This document shows positions 1-21,521 of a DNA stretch of 64,000 nt, piece by piece. Origin of the DNA: Bullera alba (lineage: Eukaryota; Basidiomycota; Tremellomycetes; Tremellales; Bulleraceae); NCBI GenBank assembly GCA_001600095.1, contig BCIX01000001.1, forward strand, positions 3,373,198 through 3,437,197. Reading direction: 5' to 3'. Position 1 is the stretch's first letter. Every line of letters begins with the position of its first letter. The notes beneath the pieces are model-generated. The model was not told the DNA's origin and ran no database searches. It saw nothing but the letters and a program-made list of their open reading frames with translations. The translations under genes were made by a program, and so were the position numbers.

Positions 1-367
1 GACAGGTCTGTTCCAGCGAGCCTCGACCGGGCTATATAGCATGCTGCTCGTTGGTCGTGTTTGGTGATCAGCCAGGATCAGCCCGAAATCACCCAATCCA
101 CCTTCGCGATGGCGAACAGGGACCCTGCGACGATCATTCCGTGATTCGGATTCGGGAATGGGGAGATCAAGCGAGCAAGGTACCGTTTAGCGAGGCCGTG
201 GGGGATGTATCTCGTTACATGAAGTTGTTGCACTCGCAGGCTCGCAGCACTCGACACTGTGTTGATACAATGCAAAAATACGATACATGAACGTTTACAA
301 GAACGATGGTCGTATCTGTCGGGTATGTCTAGAATGCAAAGTGTATGCTATAGGATTGACCTGCCTA
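1..367. other. Left edge, no supported gene
   Basis: This is the 3' flank of the serine-rich gene that ends at 368. A weak minus-strand open frame of about 65 codons (78-275) is present. It has no recognisable motif and no clear splice connection to the neighbouring gene, so I do not call it. A TATATAG sequence lies near position 35. Confidence 0.5.
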
Positions 368-2113
368 CTAACGGTCCAGGTATGCTATCTTGGCTGATGT
401 GTCTGCTTTTGGTGTTGGCAACCCTACGTCCGTCACTTCCATCATCGGTTTGGTCCCCTTGAGCAATGTCGATGGCCAATGATCACCCGTCACGGCTGTC
501 AGCGCTTTCAACGGTTTGTCGGGTGATACTGGTCCCGAGGGGTTCTTCGAGGCCCATGGCTTGTCTTTTGAGACTGGAAGCTGCAACGACATGTCGCCAA
601 GTAGTGCGTCGAGAGCGCGTAGTCGGAATTGGGCATCGAGTGGGATGGGTGCATTGCGGTTCTGCTCGTATTCCTTGTGCGGGAACACGAGTGGGGTCTC
701 GGTGGGTGTCGAGAATGGGGAAAGGCGAAGTCTGGATGACGACAAGGACGGCGTCGGCGGTGTCGGCTCGATCTCGGGGATCGTCTAACGTCACATGTAT
801 CAGCAGTCGTCCAGGCCGTTCCGAGGTTGAAGGGTACTCACCGTATCTCCAGGAACGACACAGTCGAGCCAGCCCTGGATTTTCGCTTTCAAGTCACGCT
901 CTTTGCGCTTGAACCTCAAGTGTCTCCTCTCCTCGTACTCCTCATCCTTCTCGGCTTGTGTCATATCCTGGACGTTTCTGAGAGCCTCCCTCGCTCTGGA
1001 ATGATTATATCCCGCATCCGAGGCTGATCCTGGTCGTGCTCGGGCGAGGTCGACAGCCTTGCTACTGTTTGCCGCGGAGGACGATTGGAAAGCCGAGTCA
1101 CCACCGGGTACCATGCTGCCACATCGACTGTTCCCACCAGTCTGACAGTCTCGTGATCTCGACAAAGTGAATGAACCCCTCGCCGAGCTGGCCATGCTGA
1201 AAGAGCCGTTGCTGGCAGCCTTGTGCAGTGGCCTAGACATTGTGCGGACCTCGAGTTTCTCTGCTCTGAGGAAAGCCGCCTCGATTGCCGCTTCGTCCTC
1301 CTTTACTCGGGCGAAAGATCGGGAATGTGATCCAAGGTGTGGCCGAGTGACACTAACGCCTTCTGTTGCAGAATCCGTCTTCGCGACCTTGTCGAATGTA
1401 CCGGTGATGCCGAGGCCTATACTGGCTTTCGAGTTGGCGGTTTTGCTGATGTCTTGAGCAAGGGCTGCGGACGATTTTGACGATATTTGACTCTGGTTGC
1501 TGCCCCTCCTTGATGATTTCGAAGCCAGGTCGAGGGTAAGGGTAAACCCTTTCGGAATTGTCTTGTACACCTTATGGCCGTCCGTTTGCCAGGCCTTAAC
1601 GGCCTCCTGCTCTCGTGTTGCGTGAACCAAGGTGGACCCGTTGTCGACCACTAATGGCTGCGCAGGCAGATTGACAGGTCTGGGTGTTTCTTTCTCCTTT
1701 TCCCCAGCCTCCTCGTGAATAGGACCCACAGAATCCCCTTCCTCGGTCTCTAGCGCCTCGTCTTCCATGATCACATCGTCCGGACTGAGCGTCAAAGGAT
1801 TCGAGTGCTGCTTCGTGATTCGAGGTCGCCCAGACTCCACAGAAGACGTCACCGAAGAGACCTTTGACAGACTGGATCCTGAAGCCGAGGAAGTTCTTTC
1901 TGTGGATCCGCGTGTCGAAGACGAGCTCGCAAGTGCGTTGAGGTTGGATGGTTGAGGTCCTGACTTGCTCGGCGGAGATGAGGCTGTGACTGCTCGGAGT
2001 AGAGTGAGGATGTGTCGTGAAACAGTCTCATGATATGCTAAGACCGAAGAACCGCTTGGTCTGGTGGTCGGGGTCGTCGTGGATGGACCAGGAGTTGAAA
2101 TGGGTTGATTCAT
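368..2113 (-). CDS. Serine-rich, largely disordered protein of unknown function
   Basis: Two exons encode about 560 residues. The first ATG in frame is at 2113; an open frame continues further upstream but has no ATG. The intron lies at about 788-840: donor GTGAGT after a GDT tripeptide, acceptor TTAG, with the frame resuming as TIPEIEPTP. The stop TAG is at 368-370. Residues 1-250 are rich in Ser, Thr, Pro and Gly. A basic stretch rich in Arg, Lys and Glu (about 395-420) precedes the intron. The C-terminal exon has a short folded-looking segment around LDAQFRLRALDALLGDMSLQ. I recognise no domain. It could be a regulatory or scaffold protein, but nothing in the sequence shows it. Splicing is confident, function is not. 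Confidence 0.7.
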
Positions 2114-4367
2114 GTTGCGGGGATGATTGAGATATGACTCTCTTTCACCTTTGTTGGCTTTTAGGGAATGCAAAGATGGCTATTGGGACATGGGGGATTG
2201 GACGCCCGTCTTCTGGCGATGAGGATGATCGAATGGTAACTATATGCAGGTACTGTAGGTCCCTTTGGTCGTCCTTTGTGCTCTGAAACTGCTAATCCCC
2301 TTTTGACTGCTCGTTCTTGACAACGTCCAGATGACGCTGCCTCAGCCACCAAGTTGTGGTTTCGGTGACGATGGACTGTAGGATGTAGCCGTGATCGTCG
2401 TCCAAACAATAGCGCTAAGGACTTGTGGGATCCCAGGTGATCGTCAGGGGAAGGATTGTCTCGAGAAATCCGTTTGAAGTGGTTCGAATTACAATGAAAA
2501 GTGGGGACGGAGGTTGTTTCGTTGACGTTGTGGGAGCGGGAACGGTGGAATGCTTTCGAGTAGCGATTGGTCGTGGGTATGGTGATGAGAGTTGTTCAAT
2601 GTCGTGTGCTATGTATTGGCGCTCTGTCAATCAACATCTTCATCTTCGAAGGCGTTGTGCTCATCCATTTGTGTGAGAAAGCACAGCGTCCTTGTTGGAC
2701 ATCATCATCATGTTCCTTCACAACCGAGCAGTGAAGCGTTGACAAAGGCGGAGCATGCAAACGTCAGGGAAAGAAAAACAGAACCCTGCGAATCTCGCCC
2801 GTGTGACCTAAGCCCTGCCCCTCTTTTGACCCGTGCATTGTTCTCTCCCCAGGGACTGGTCCAGGTCGTCCCCTGATTCGAATTGATCGACAAAACGTAA
2901 GCGTTCTCTCCGGTCGATCTGCGGAGTCGGCGTCTGAATCGCGAGCGGCATTGCATTTGGCTGTCCAATCCAGTTCGTCGAATCTCTCCGCTCCGAACTC
3001 AGCGGACGCTTCGAGTCGCTCTCTCTCTCGGACACAAGTTGGCGACCGACAGCTTACCTACGGCTTCCGCCAGGTAGCTCCAGGTACGCTCTTTTCACGG
3101 TATACTAAGCTTAAGTCGCTCCCCATCGTAAAAGGTCGTAAGTTCAGATCTGGGATTGTCCACCTCTGTCCACGGGTCGTCAAAGCCTGTCAAAGCAAAG
3201 GCAAGATGCTGCAAGATGCCCTTGTCTAGCAAGTCCCAGTCTCTTCGCATGCCGCCATTGCGAGCTAAGTCACCATGCGTATAGTCAATATTGCAGTCAC
3301 ACGCAGTCACGCAGATATAGAGTCAAGTAGCCAGCTTAACTAGTACTTACAGTGAGCGTACAGTTTTACACCCGGAAAACCCTGGAAAACCCCCGAACAC
3401 TCCGGACTCGACTAAATTGACGTCACCGCTGGTTATAGTTTGACTGTTCGTACCTGGTTCCTGTCAGCTGAGAGGCGCCGCTTTAGACGGCGTTTGGCTG
3501 CGTTTGGCAGTTGGCAGCGTTGGCGCTCGTTGGCGAAGTCCAGAACAACCATGCATGCATGGACGTTTGGACAAGAGCTACACTACGAGCAACTGCACAT
3601 GTGCAGCACGAAACGTAGACGCGCATCCTGTCGTGCGTTCCTTATATGATATCCTGCAAGTAGAACAAGCTTCGACAAGCTGCAACGGCGATCACCTGAA
3701 CCTAACAGCTTTACCGACCTACTGGAGCTGGAGAACAAGTGACTGGCCTCGACCGAACTTGTCTATGACTTGCGGCAATTGTTACAAGACTCTACGTACT
3801 CTACCCTACTAGACCCTACTCTTCGTTACTCTACATACTGCACTCAAGGTTCGGGTATAACGAGAAGAGGAGGCTAGGATACCGCCGGTTGAATCTATCA
3901 GGTGTTCTGCACTCTGTCGCGTGGCGAGATTGCCGTGTGCGTGCCTCACTAGCTGCCTCACTGCCTCTCACTGCGGACAGATCCATCGACCGGCCAATAG
4001 AGGCGTCACAGCCTGTTACAGCAGAAAGCAGCAGAACAAAAGCAGTGGAACTAGGCTTGAACTGGGACCTAAGGGTATCTACTGGGACTCAACCTGACTG
4101 GACGCCTCGCGAAAGCCCAGATCTCCAGATCTCGGATCTCGGTGATTCCTCGCGTAATGTCGGTGGTCCTCGAAGAGAGTACGAGAATGCCACAAGAATG
4201 AGCAAAGAGGTGCAACGCCATGCATGATAGGGGACTCTTTGAGTATGCTCGTGCTCGTCATGCTCGTCAAGTGCCCGCCGTGGCTCCAGGCCTGTCCACT
4301 CTACTCCGGACGGTGATATGATCATTGCATACCCTGCTGTGCCCAACGTCTTCCAATACCTCCGTAC
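2114..4367. other. Gene-poor intergenic region of about 2.25 kb
   Basis: Both flanking genes are on the minus strand, so this holds the promoter and 5' leader of the gene that starts at 2113 and the 3' flank of the Myb gene ending at 4368. Open frames are short and without coding character. The stretch 3470-3540 is rich in repeated GTTTGGC/GTTGGC words, and 3780-3845 has degenerate CTACT/CTCTAC repeats. I see no transposon ends or RNA gene. Confidence 0.5.
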
Positions 4368-6537
4368 TCAATCCTCCATGTCTGAAGTCACAAATTCCTT
4401 GCTGGCCGGTCCATCACGCTCGACTGTAGAGGAAGATCGTTTCTTGCTGCCATCAGGCGCGGACTTGGACCTCTGGTCAATGGTATCTATCATCGCGTCT
4501 AGGAGGTCTATCAGGATGTCAGCACGGCGACCATAAATCCGACTCTGTACGCACCGTTGAATGCCAATGACTCCACGTCCGGAACCGCCTTCTTCATCCT
4601 GTTGAAAGCTTTCTGCAAGCCATCACCCCTGACACCGCTCCATACGCCACTGGCCAGCTCGTCCCAATCTATCTCGTCTTCGCTCTTCAGCCCCAACTGC
4701 CTGATCCTACAACGCGTTACGGTCAGTCAGGGTGATCATCGGCGATGTTAGACGGAGATCCACCTACTTTCGGACAAGCAGCCTTCGATCCGAAGACTGA
4801 AATCGTGAAGGCTTTCCCCTCGCCTGCTCGAAAACATACAGCTGCGTCTGCCTGCACTCCCACTTGTTAACGTCCAGTCATTTCCTAGAGATAGCGACCA
4901 CTCACCACTTCTTCCTGCACTGCGTGGGCGTCCTTGTGCCACCCATTTTCTCGCAAACGATGTCCCAGGGCGCTTCGTACCCCGCTGCGTCGTTGCCCAC
5001 TGCCTCATTGACCGCTTTGACGATGTCCACCAACTTGGTGCACTCTTCTTCGGTCCAGTGACCTGAAATCCGTCAGCTGGGTCGTGCATGACGACCAGAG
5101 AGAACGTGGAGGGCATACCCTGATTTCGGTTATTTTTTTGCTTCAACTCCTTCTTGTACCTGTCTCTGCAGTCGAACTCGGTTCTGTCGACTACACTGGC
5201 AATCTTGATCCACTCGTCCGGGTTGATATTGTATGCGCTAGGGGCAAAATCAGCGAGGTTGACCTTGCCGCGACCAACACGACTCACCGCAGCAAAGCCC
5301 GGTCTTCCTCCGCTGTCCATGCGCCTTTTCGACCTCGCGGGTCTAGCTCTCGCTGGATGTGGTCCTTTACCGATTTGACTGGACGCCCTGGAACAACGAG
5401 AGCTGGCGGGATGTCAGTGCAGCCTCGTCGCCCATATACTGTAGTAGACGCCACTCACCGGCGTCAGGCCAGAATTGACCGAAATCTTTCCTGTCTGTCG
5501 TCGTCCCCTTGGCCATCACCATACTGACAAGGTCCTCGTCGTCCAGTCTGTTCATCTGTGGTAGAGTCAGATACGTAGCTAGTCATGACACTAGACTCAC
5601 GTGTTTGAACTGCGTGAAGTGCTGCTTGAGAGCATCTTTCTCGGCCTGCGAGAATTGTCCTTTTCTATATGTCAAGACTGGAGACAGATGAGCTGCGCTC
5701 GGGGTCGTAGAATCTGCCAACGCTCTACTCACTGCCTGCCGCCTCGAGTCGCCTCAGTTCGTTGTATGATATCCACTTTGACGCGATCCAAGCGTTCATG
5801 GCACCTGGATTGCTGAACCGCCTTCGCAGCTCTTCGTCCGTTTCCTTCTCGCTCTTCTGGTTCTCACCGCGGCCACTCGTAGAGGAAGCTGCAGTAGATT
5901 GCCGCGACGCTTTTGGCGCTTTCGCTACGCTTTTCGTCCTCGATGGTCCAGCCTCTGGCACCTCCTCCGCCGGTGGCTCGTCGCGGTTGCTGCGAGAAGC
6001 GGCTTTGACGACCTTGGATGCTTTGGGAGATGGTATGGTGTAAACAGCGCGTTTCTTCTTTCTAGCTGGTTCGGGAGACTCCATGAGTTGGGGGTCTATG
6101 GGCAGTTGGTCTGCGTCCTCTGGCTCTGGCAAAGAGGCAGCGGGCTCGAGCGTCGGACTTTCGGGGTCTTCTCGCTGTGGCTGCTGTGTCTCCTCGACCG
6201 CCTCCTCGTCTGCTCCTCCTTCCTCTGCGTCATCTTGATACTGTCCGCTGTGTCCTAATGTATTCTCCCCCTCGTCATCATTGTCCTCTGGTGCTGGCAA
6301 GGACTGCTTGGCCAACTTTCTCGCTGCACGTCTTTCCTCCTTCGCTTCTCGCTTTTTACTTCGCTCTTCCTTCTCAGCCCTCTTACGCTGTCGTTTAGCA
6401 GCTCGTCGCTGCTCTCTGGCCCACTCGTGATTTTCATCACTGCCATCGTCGCCGTTGTCGCCGATAGAATGTGACCTCGCTCTCTTTGATGGTCCAGCCG
6501 GCTGGTCATCCGCGTAGCCCAAGAGTAGTCCTTCCAT
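4368..6537 (-). CDS. Myb/SANT DNA-binding protein of Reb1/TTF-1 type
   Basis: About nine exons encode roughly 590 residues. The start is MEGLLLGY at 6537 and the stop TGA is at 4368-4370. Residues 40-75 form a long Lys/Arg/Glu helix, followed by acidic and proline-rich disordered sequence with a KKKR nuclear-localisation candidate. The C-terminal half carries successive Myb-type repeats. One begins [14 protein letters not shown] and continues, after an intron, with [20 protein letters not shown]. The next begins [18 protein letters not shown] and ends [10 protein letters not shown] further helical module follows with [19 protein letters not shown]. This tandem order is that of Reb1, Nsi1, Rtf1 and mammalian TTF-1, which bind rDNA terminators, replication fork barriers or promoters. 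I infer a similar DNA-binding role. Target sites cannot be read from this window. It is divergent from cullin-1. Confidence 0.82.
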
Positions 6538-6987
6538 TTTGATAGTTCTGGCCCTTTAAGATGGTTCGTAGGTATCCCGGGAACCACACGTTTTCTGACT
6601 GTGGACGGTGAGAGGTGATCGAGCTTCAACGATGCCTTGCTTAGCTACCTCCTCCGGTCAGAGCGTTGCGACGAGGACATGCAACAACAAATTCAATATT
6701 GCGCCAGGCACGGCGCGTCTGTATGTAGACTAGAGTACATGACGTGGCCAGCGCGTCTTGACGGAATCAATTGTATCTAAGCTCAGTTCGCGCCATGCTT
6801 CGTCCGCCTTCGAGGTTGGAACCTCCATCATTAGCGACCGGTACTTTGCATCAATCCTTCCTTTCTCAACGACGCGATAGCTTCGTGATCTGTTGGCTTA
6901 TATCCAAGCATCAGATCTATCGCATAGAACACTGCCAACCGTCGCCACGGGATATTAGACAGTAGCGAAGACCTTCACAAATTCACC
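6538..6987. promoter_or_regulatory. Divergent intergenic region, Myb gene and cullin-1
   Basis: These 450 bp separate two divergent start codons and must hold the promoters of both genes. No clear TATA box is visible. Pyrimidine-rich stretches are present near the cullin side. Confidence 0.5.
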
Positions 6988-9900
6988 ATGTCTACAGCTG
7001 CTGCAGGCAGTAGCGGATGGAAGGAACCCACCAAGCATGACAAGCCGCCAAAGTGAGTCGCTGAATCGGCTCCAAGCCAGCCACATATGAGTCTTCGCTC
7101 ATCGCTCTGCCTACTCTTAGAGATGCCGACCTCAAGGTGTGTACGGGATGGCCTGAGTCGTTTGGAGGGCAGTGCTGACGAAGCTGATCTAGACTGCTTG
7201 GGCGTTCCTGAGGACGGGAGTGGATCACATGATGCGGAGGTGAGTCAGGCATATGATGGCTGGCGGAATCCTGAGCTTGTCGTGGTCGCTAACGGTGGAT
7301 AGACTTCACTTGGGAATGTCGTACTCCTACTACATCCTTCTCTACACCGCCATTTACGATTTCTGCACGCAGAACAGGTCCAGCATTGGCAGTTTCGGAG
7401 CTTCGAGGGGAGGAGCGAGTCTTCAAGGTGCAGACCTGTACCGATGCCTGCATCAATACTTGTCTGACCACTGCAAGAAGATGAAGGAGGTGGGTTAGCG
7501 GGTTGACTGACCGGTCATTGTCGCACGAGCAAGAGAATGACCCATTTCGAGTGCGGACCATTCTGACTCAGCAACTGACGATATGGAATTTAGGAAGCTG
7601 AGCAGCTTTCCGACTATGAGCTCCTCAAGTTTTACGCCAAAGAGTGGGACCGATATACCTCGGGAGCGACATACGTCAACAAGCTATTCAACTACTTGAA
7701 CAAGCACTGGGTCAAGAGAGAGAAAGACGAGGGCCGGAAGGAAGTGTACACCGTCTACACGGTGGGTAACTCTTCAGTCGTGACATGGTCTCGTGCTCAT
7801 CGCTCCGTTAAGCTGTCTCTCGTCGCTTGGAAGCAGAACTTCTTCAGACACTTCAACAGCTCTGGAGGAACCAGTCGACTCACTCAGGCACTCCTTCGTC
7901 AAATCGAGGCTCAGAGGGATGGCGAGGACGTCGACTCGGGTTTACTGAAGAAGGTCATCGACAGTTACGGTTAGTGTCTACATGACACCGAACACTCACA
8001 TGCTGACCTGATACAGTCTCGCTTGGTCTCGATGAGGCGGACGCACAAAGGCAGCAACTCGATGTCTACCACGAGTACTTCCAGGACGCGTTCATCGAGG
8101 CAACCAAGAACTACTACGTTGCCGAATCTGCCGCTTACATCGCCAACAACTCGGTGTCGGACTACATGAAGAAGGCCGCCAATAGGCTCCAAGAGGAGGC
8201 TGATCGAGTCAATCTGTATCTCAACGACACCACCAGAGTTCCTGTGAGCGTCCTACCTCATCGTGCCCCTCTGGTCAGCCACTGACCCCGCTCAGCTCAA
8301 ATCCACCTGCGAGCAGACTCTTATAGCAGCCCACAAGCAGGCCATCGAAGCTGAATTCCAGCCGCTCCTTGAGGCGGACAAGACTGATGGTGAGCGTGCC
8401 AAGTCGGCTGAGAGCATAGTGCTGATCTTCTCCAAGATCTGGCGAGGATGTACACACTTCTTTTCAGATTAACGAACGGGCTGGAGACGTTGAGGAAACA
8501 GTACGAGCTCCATGTCAAGAAAGTTGGAATCGAATCTGTGCAAAAGATCATGCCTGTCGCCGGAGCCGGCGCAGAAGGTAGTAAAGCCGAAGGAGTGGTG
8601 AGTCAATCCTTCAAGCTTTACCTGCCACTCGGAGCTGACCGAATGCTAGGATCCCAAGGCGTATGTCGAGGCGTTGCTTGGGGTGCACTCCAAATTCAGA
8701 GATCTGGTCAACGGACCCTTCAAATCGGAACTTGGTTTCAACGCCAGTCTCGACAGAGTTGGTGGTGCCATCGACATTCGATAGCCATGCGCTGACGGCA
8801 AGGCCAGGCGTGTAGCGAGTTCTGCAACAGCAACCCGGCCTGCACTGTTCCTACCAAGTCGCCAGAGCTACTCGCCTCGTATTGCGATCAATTGCTGAAG
8901 AAGAACAACAAGGAACTGGATGCCGAGTCTCTAGAAAAGACATTGGAGCAGGCGGTGTGTTTGGTCTTTGGTCTATATACCCCACCCTTTTGCCGCACGC
9001 TGACATCGACGCAGATGATCATCTTCAAGTTCATCCAAGACAAGGACGTCTTCCAGAAGTTCTACCAGAAGAAGCTCGCGCAACGTCTTATCAATTCGCT
9101 GTCTGCGTCGGATGACAGTGAATCGAGCATGATCACCAAGCTGAAAGAGCTCTCTGGATATGAATACACCAACAAGCTCACCCGAATGTTTACCGGTAAG
9201 CTCAGAAATATATCTGTTGCAGAGCCATAGCTGACATCCGTCCAAGACATGAACCTCAGTCGCGATCTCACCGAGAAGTTCAAGGACAAAGAGAGGAGCA
9301 TGGGCGTTCAGGCTGATAGTGAGAGATATGGCTACCGGCATCTGATCCAGAACAGTTGGCTGATCGAGCATTACAGTCGATTTCACTGCGATGGTACTTG
9401 GTACAAACTTCTGGCCGACCCAGCCTCCAGCGACGGACTATGCCGTGCCTCGAGAGATCGACAGCACATACCACCGTTTCATCAAATTCCACAGTGACGT
9501 GCACTCGTAAGTACAATCCCGTCACGAAAACGTCAGATGAACACGACTGATGATGCATGGATTACAGTGGCCGAAAGCTTACTTGGCTATGGCACTTGAT
9601 GAAGGGGGAAATGAAGACGACGTACCTCTCTCAGAAGTACATCTTCATCACGTCAGCGTACCAAATGGCGATTCTGTGCCAGTTCAACGAGAGCGACTCG
9701 CATACTTTCCAAGAACTCGCGACAGGAACGAGGCTAAGCGAAAACGTTCTGAAAGCCCAACTCGTCCTATTGGTCAAAGCCAGAGTTCTCCTCCAAGACG
9801 ACGACACGTACGAGCTCAACCTCAGTGAGTCTGCACGCGTTCTGTCGGCCCTGAAGGGTTTTAGCTGAACTCGGGCTAGATTTCAAGTCCAAAAAGCTCA

Positions 9901-10298
9901 AGGTCAACCTGAACGTACCTGTCAAATCCGAGCAAAAGGCTGAGCATACCGAGATCCAACAAGCCATTGAGGAGGATCGTAAATTCGTCTACCAGGCTAC
10001 GATTGTTCGACTGATGAAGTCGAGAAAGGTGAGCTAGTGCTTAATTCTGTTCCTGTGAGCCGAAGGCTGATTTGCGATTCAATAGACGTCAAAGCACGCG
10101 CCGCTGGTCCAGGATGTCGCGTCCCAGATTGCCAGCAAGTTCACGCCAAAGATTCCCGACATCAAGAAAGCGATCGACCTCTTGATAGACAAGGAGTATC
10201 TCGAGCGAGACGAGAACGACCGGGACACATAGTAAGTCGCGTACAAGCATCCAATGACCATCAATTACTGACTATCTACTAGCAAATACCTGGCCTAA
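6988..10298 (+). CDS. CUL1: Cullin-1 (Cdc53-type SCF scaffold)
   Basis: More than ten exons encode about 780 residues. The ATG at 6988 begins MSTAAAGSSGW and the stop TAA is at 10296-10298. The N-terminal cullin repeats start with TAWAFLRTGVDHMMRR and SYYILLYTAIYDFCTQ, the Skp1-binding face of CUL1. The cullin homology domain contains DKDVFQKFYQKKLAQRLI and a SGYEYTNKLTRMF segment. The C-terminal winged-helix domain has VRLMKSRK, whose lysine matches the Nedd8 acceptor site, and ends DRDTYKYLA, the typical cullin terminus. Cullin-1 joins Skp1/F-box receptors to the RING protein Rbx1 and drives ubiquitination of cell-cycle and nutrient regulators. Splice junctions joined cleanly throughout. 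The MYTLLFRL start shows it is CUL1 rather than CUL3 or CUL4. No damage is seen. Confidence 0.95.
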
Positions 10299-10818
10299 GA
10301 AGTGTGCTCGGTACGATAGATTGGCCTCATCACGACCTCAAACGATCACCTTTCCCCCTCGATCGACCCATGGCTTGACATGGCGATATCACATGTGTAT
10401 ATGATAAGTATCCATAAGATGGCCGACTGCAGATGAGGCATTGTCGGTCAGTCCTTGGGTCGGGGGGGGGGGGAGCTTGTACATACAGCCAGTCCCAGTC
10501 ATTGACGGGTCAGCAATTTCAACAGGATTCTTTCGTTCAGTCGCATGGCATATTGTATCCTTACAGCCGAAGGGGCCGAGTCTGATGCGCACAAGACTGA
10601 CTGTACTGACCTGACCGAACTCGGTGTACTCATCCCGCTGATGCCACATTCGATCTGATGAAAGGAGCAGAGACCGACCGCTCCTTTGTGCTCAGCGAAG
10701 GATCATCCTTACTTGTATGATCGGGTCTGCTCGTCACGTTTCTTCGTATGCTCACTCACACAAGTCTTGCCTGCTCGTGCTCGTCGCAAGCTGTTGACTG
10801 TTTGGAGACACTGCTCCC
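10299..10818. other. Intergenic region with a 12-G run
   Basis: This holds the 3' flank of cullin-1 and the promoter of the next gene. The only marked element is a run of twelve G at 10462-10473. No coding signal was found. Confidence 0.5.
10462..10473 (+). repeat. Poly-G tract of 12
   Basis: An uninterrupted run of twelve G lies about 165 bp after the cullin stop codon. Such tracts can form G-quadruplex-like structures and are prone to length errors in sequencing. Confidence 0.9.
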
Positions 10819-11619
10819 ATGGCCGATATCTGCAAGAAGTCCAGCACCGCGGCGAGACGGGGCCACATGGAAGTCGTCGACTCTGACGAGGAGGAGGTAA
10901 TGGAGACTTCGAAGCCGGCCACGGGCGAGGGAGCAAAGTCGGGCCGATCGTCGCCATCAGCACAAGTCACTACCGCAACAAAGCAGCACGACCCAGTCCT
11001 CGCGGCGCCCACTCCCGAGCAGAGTAGTCGATGGAAGAGCGGGATACAAGCCGTTTTCGCAGGCTTTGTCGCTGCTGCGAAGTCCAGTGGCGTGAGTGGC
11101 CACTCATAATGCTTCGAAACTGCAAGAAGCAGTAAGCACTGAAGGGTCTGTGCTGATAAAGCGCGGATAGATTGAGCCGGATATAGAGACGTTCTGGAAG
11201 GCTACGGAACAGCGGGATATGATCTCCCCCTCCTTGCAATCATTGTGTAAATGCCCAATCAATCGAGACAATCAGCCTAGCCAAGGGAACGATGAAGAAG
11301 AGAGATTGAGAACCCTCCAGATGGAGCTGTACAACGTCTTGGTCGACCCGTCAAACGTGAGCATCATCGTAATCTCTCGACCGAGTCACCATGCGACTAG
11401 CACTGGCTGATGGTAAGATTTCAGATACTGACCAAGAGGCTCCAAATGGACACCACTCAAGACACCCCGGACGACACCGCTCGGGTCCAATGGCAACTCA
11501 CGAAGGCAGCAAGGTATAAGCTCGTCAGCCTGCCTATCACTCTGACACCTGGTCAAACGCCGGTATCGACGGCACCACCTTCTCCGACATTGGAATCTCC
11601 CGGTTGGTGGAATTTGTGA
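10819..11619 (+). CDS. Small protein of unknown function
   Basis: Three exons encode about 220 residues. The start is MADICKKSS at 10819. Intron 1 follows AAKSSG (GTGAGT donor) and the frame resumes IEPDIETFWKATEQ. Intron 2 follows VLVDPSN and the frame resumes ILTKRLQMD. The stop follows GWWNL at 11619. The N-terminus is acidic (VDSDEEEVME) and Ser/Pro-rich, and the middle and end are more hydrophobic and helical. No signal peptide, membrane span or known motif is seen. The consistent phase at both junctions and the complexity of the second half support a real gene. It is convergent with the BEACH gene, 144 bp away. Confidence 0.6.
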
Positions 11620-11763
11620 CAAACCTCAGAGGCGTTTCAGTCAACCAAGCACTTATGCATGCTGAGCGACTAGTGCACACTGCCTTGCTTCCGCTACCTC
11701 AAGGACATTCAATCTACAACCATGATTCCATTTCCTCCAAGCAAGTTCTTTCTTAAACCACAA

Positions 11764-20876
<9,113 letters not shown>

Positions 20877-21521
20877 TGCCGCAAGGCAGGCAACTCCCCT
20901 GCTTTTCTACACGTCGTTCTAGTCTTGCGATAACGAGCGCGGCACACGAGGCGTTTCGAGCCCCGGTGCACCTTGGTCTCGGTCGGATCGAACCAGCGAA
21001 GGATCGTTTCGACCAGTATGACGCTCTTCTACAAGTTCTTACCACGAGACGGACTCTGCCATCCTATGCTGGGCTGCGTCGTTCCGTACTTTGGGTGAAG
21101 AGACAAGGGGAGAGAAAGCCACCATTACGAGGAGGTGTCCCGGTGATCGCCCAAGTGGAGCCCCGCAGGATTCCTGCTGCGGCTGCTGCGCTGATAGTCT
21201 CCTCGTGACTCTCGGGGTAAACTTGAGACTGGGAGTTGACTGGAGCTCATAGCGAGACAGTCAACCTGAGCAGTATGTATTGGTGTATGTAGCTTCAACA
21301 GCAGGGGAACAGCCTAAGCCGTGCTCAAGTCTAACTCTACTCAAACAGCAGTTTTACATTCTCGTGTATGGATACAGGTGGGTTTGTGACTATGGACATT
21401 TTACTGGTGCTCGCTTCTTCTTACTCGATGAACACGGAGCATCTACTTCGGAATCGTCTTCGTCTCCGCGATATCCACTCCTAGTCCTTGGCTTGCAAGC
21501 GCGGAGAGTGTTGAACCTCGC
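20877..21521. other. Intergenic, BEACH promoter and 3' flank of repeat protein
   Basis: Both neighbours are on the minus strand. A plus-strand open frame at 20876-21208 has no coding character. No element stands out. Confidence 0.45.

Noticed and set aside
78..275. Minus-strand frame at the left edge as an extra exon of the serine-rich gene
   Set aside because: The serine-rich gene has a clear stop at 368 and no donor site joins it to this frame.
20975..21000. GGTTCGATCC on the minus strand resembling a tRNA B box
   Set aside because: The upstream sequence cannot form a tRNA D arm or acceptor stem.
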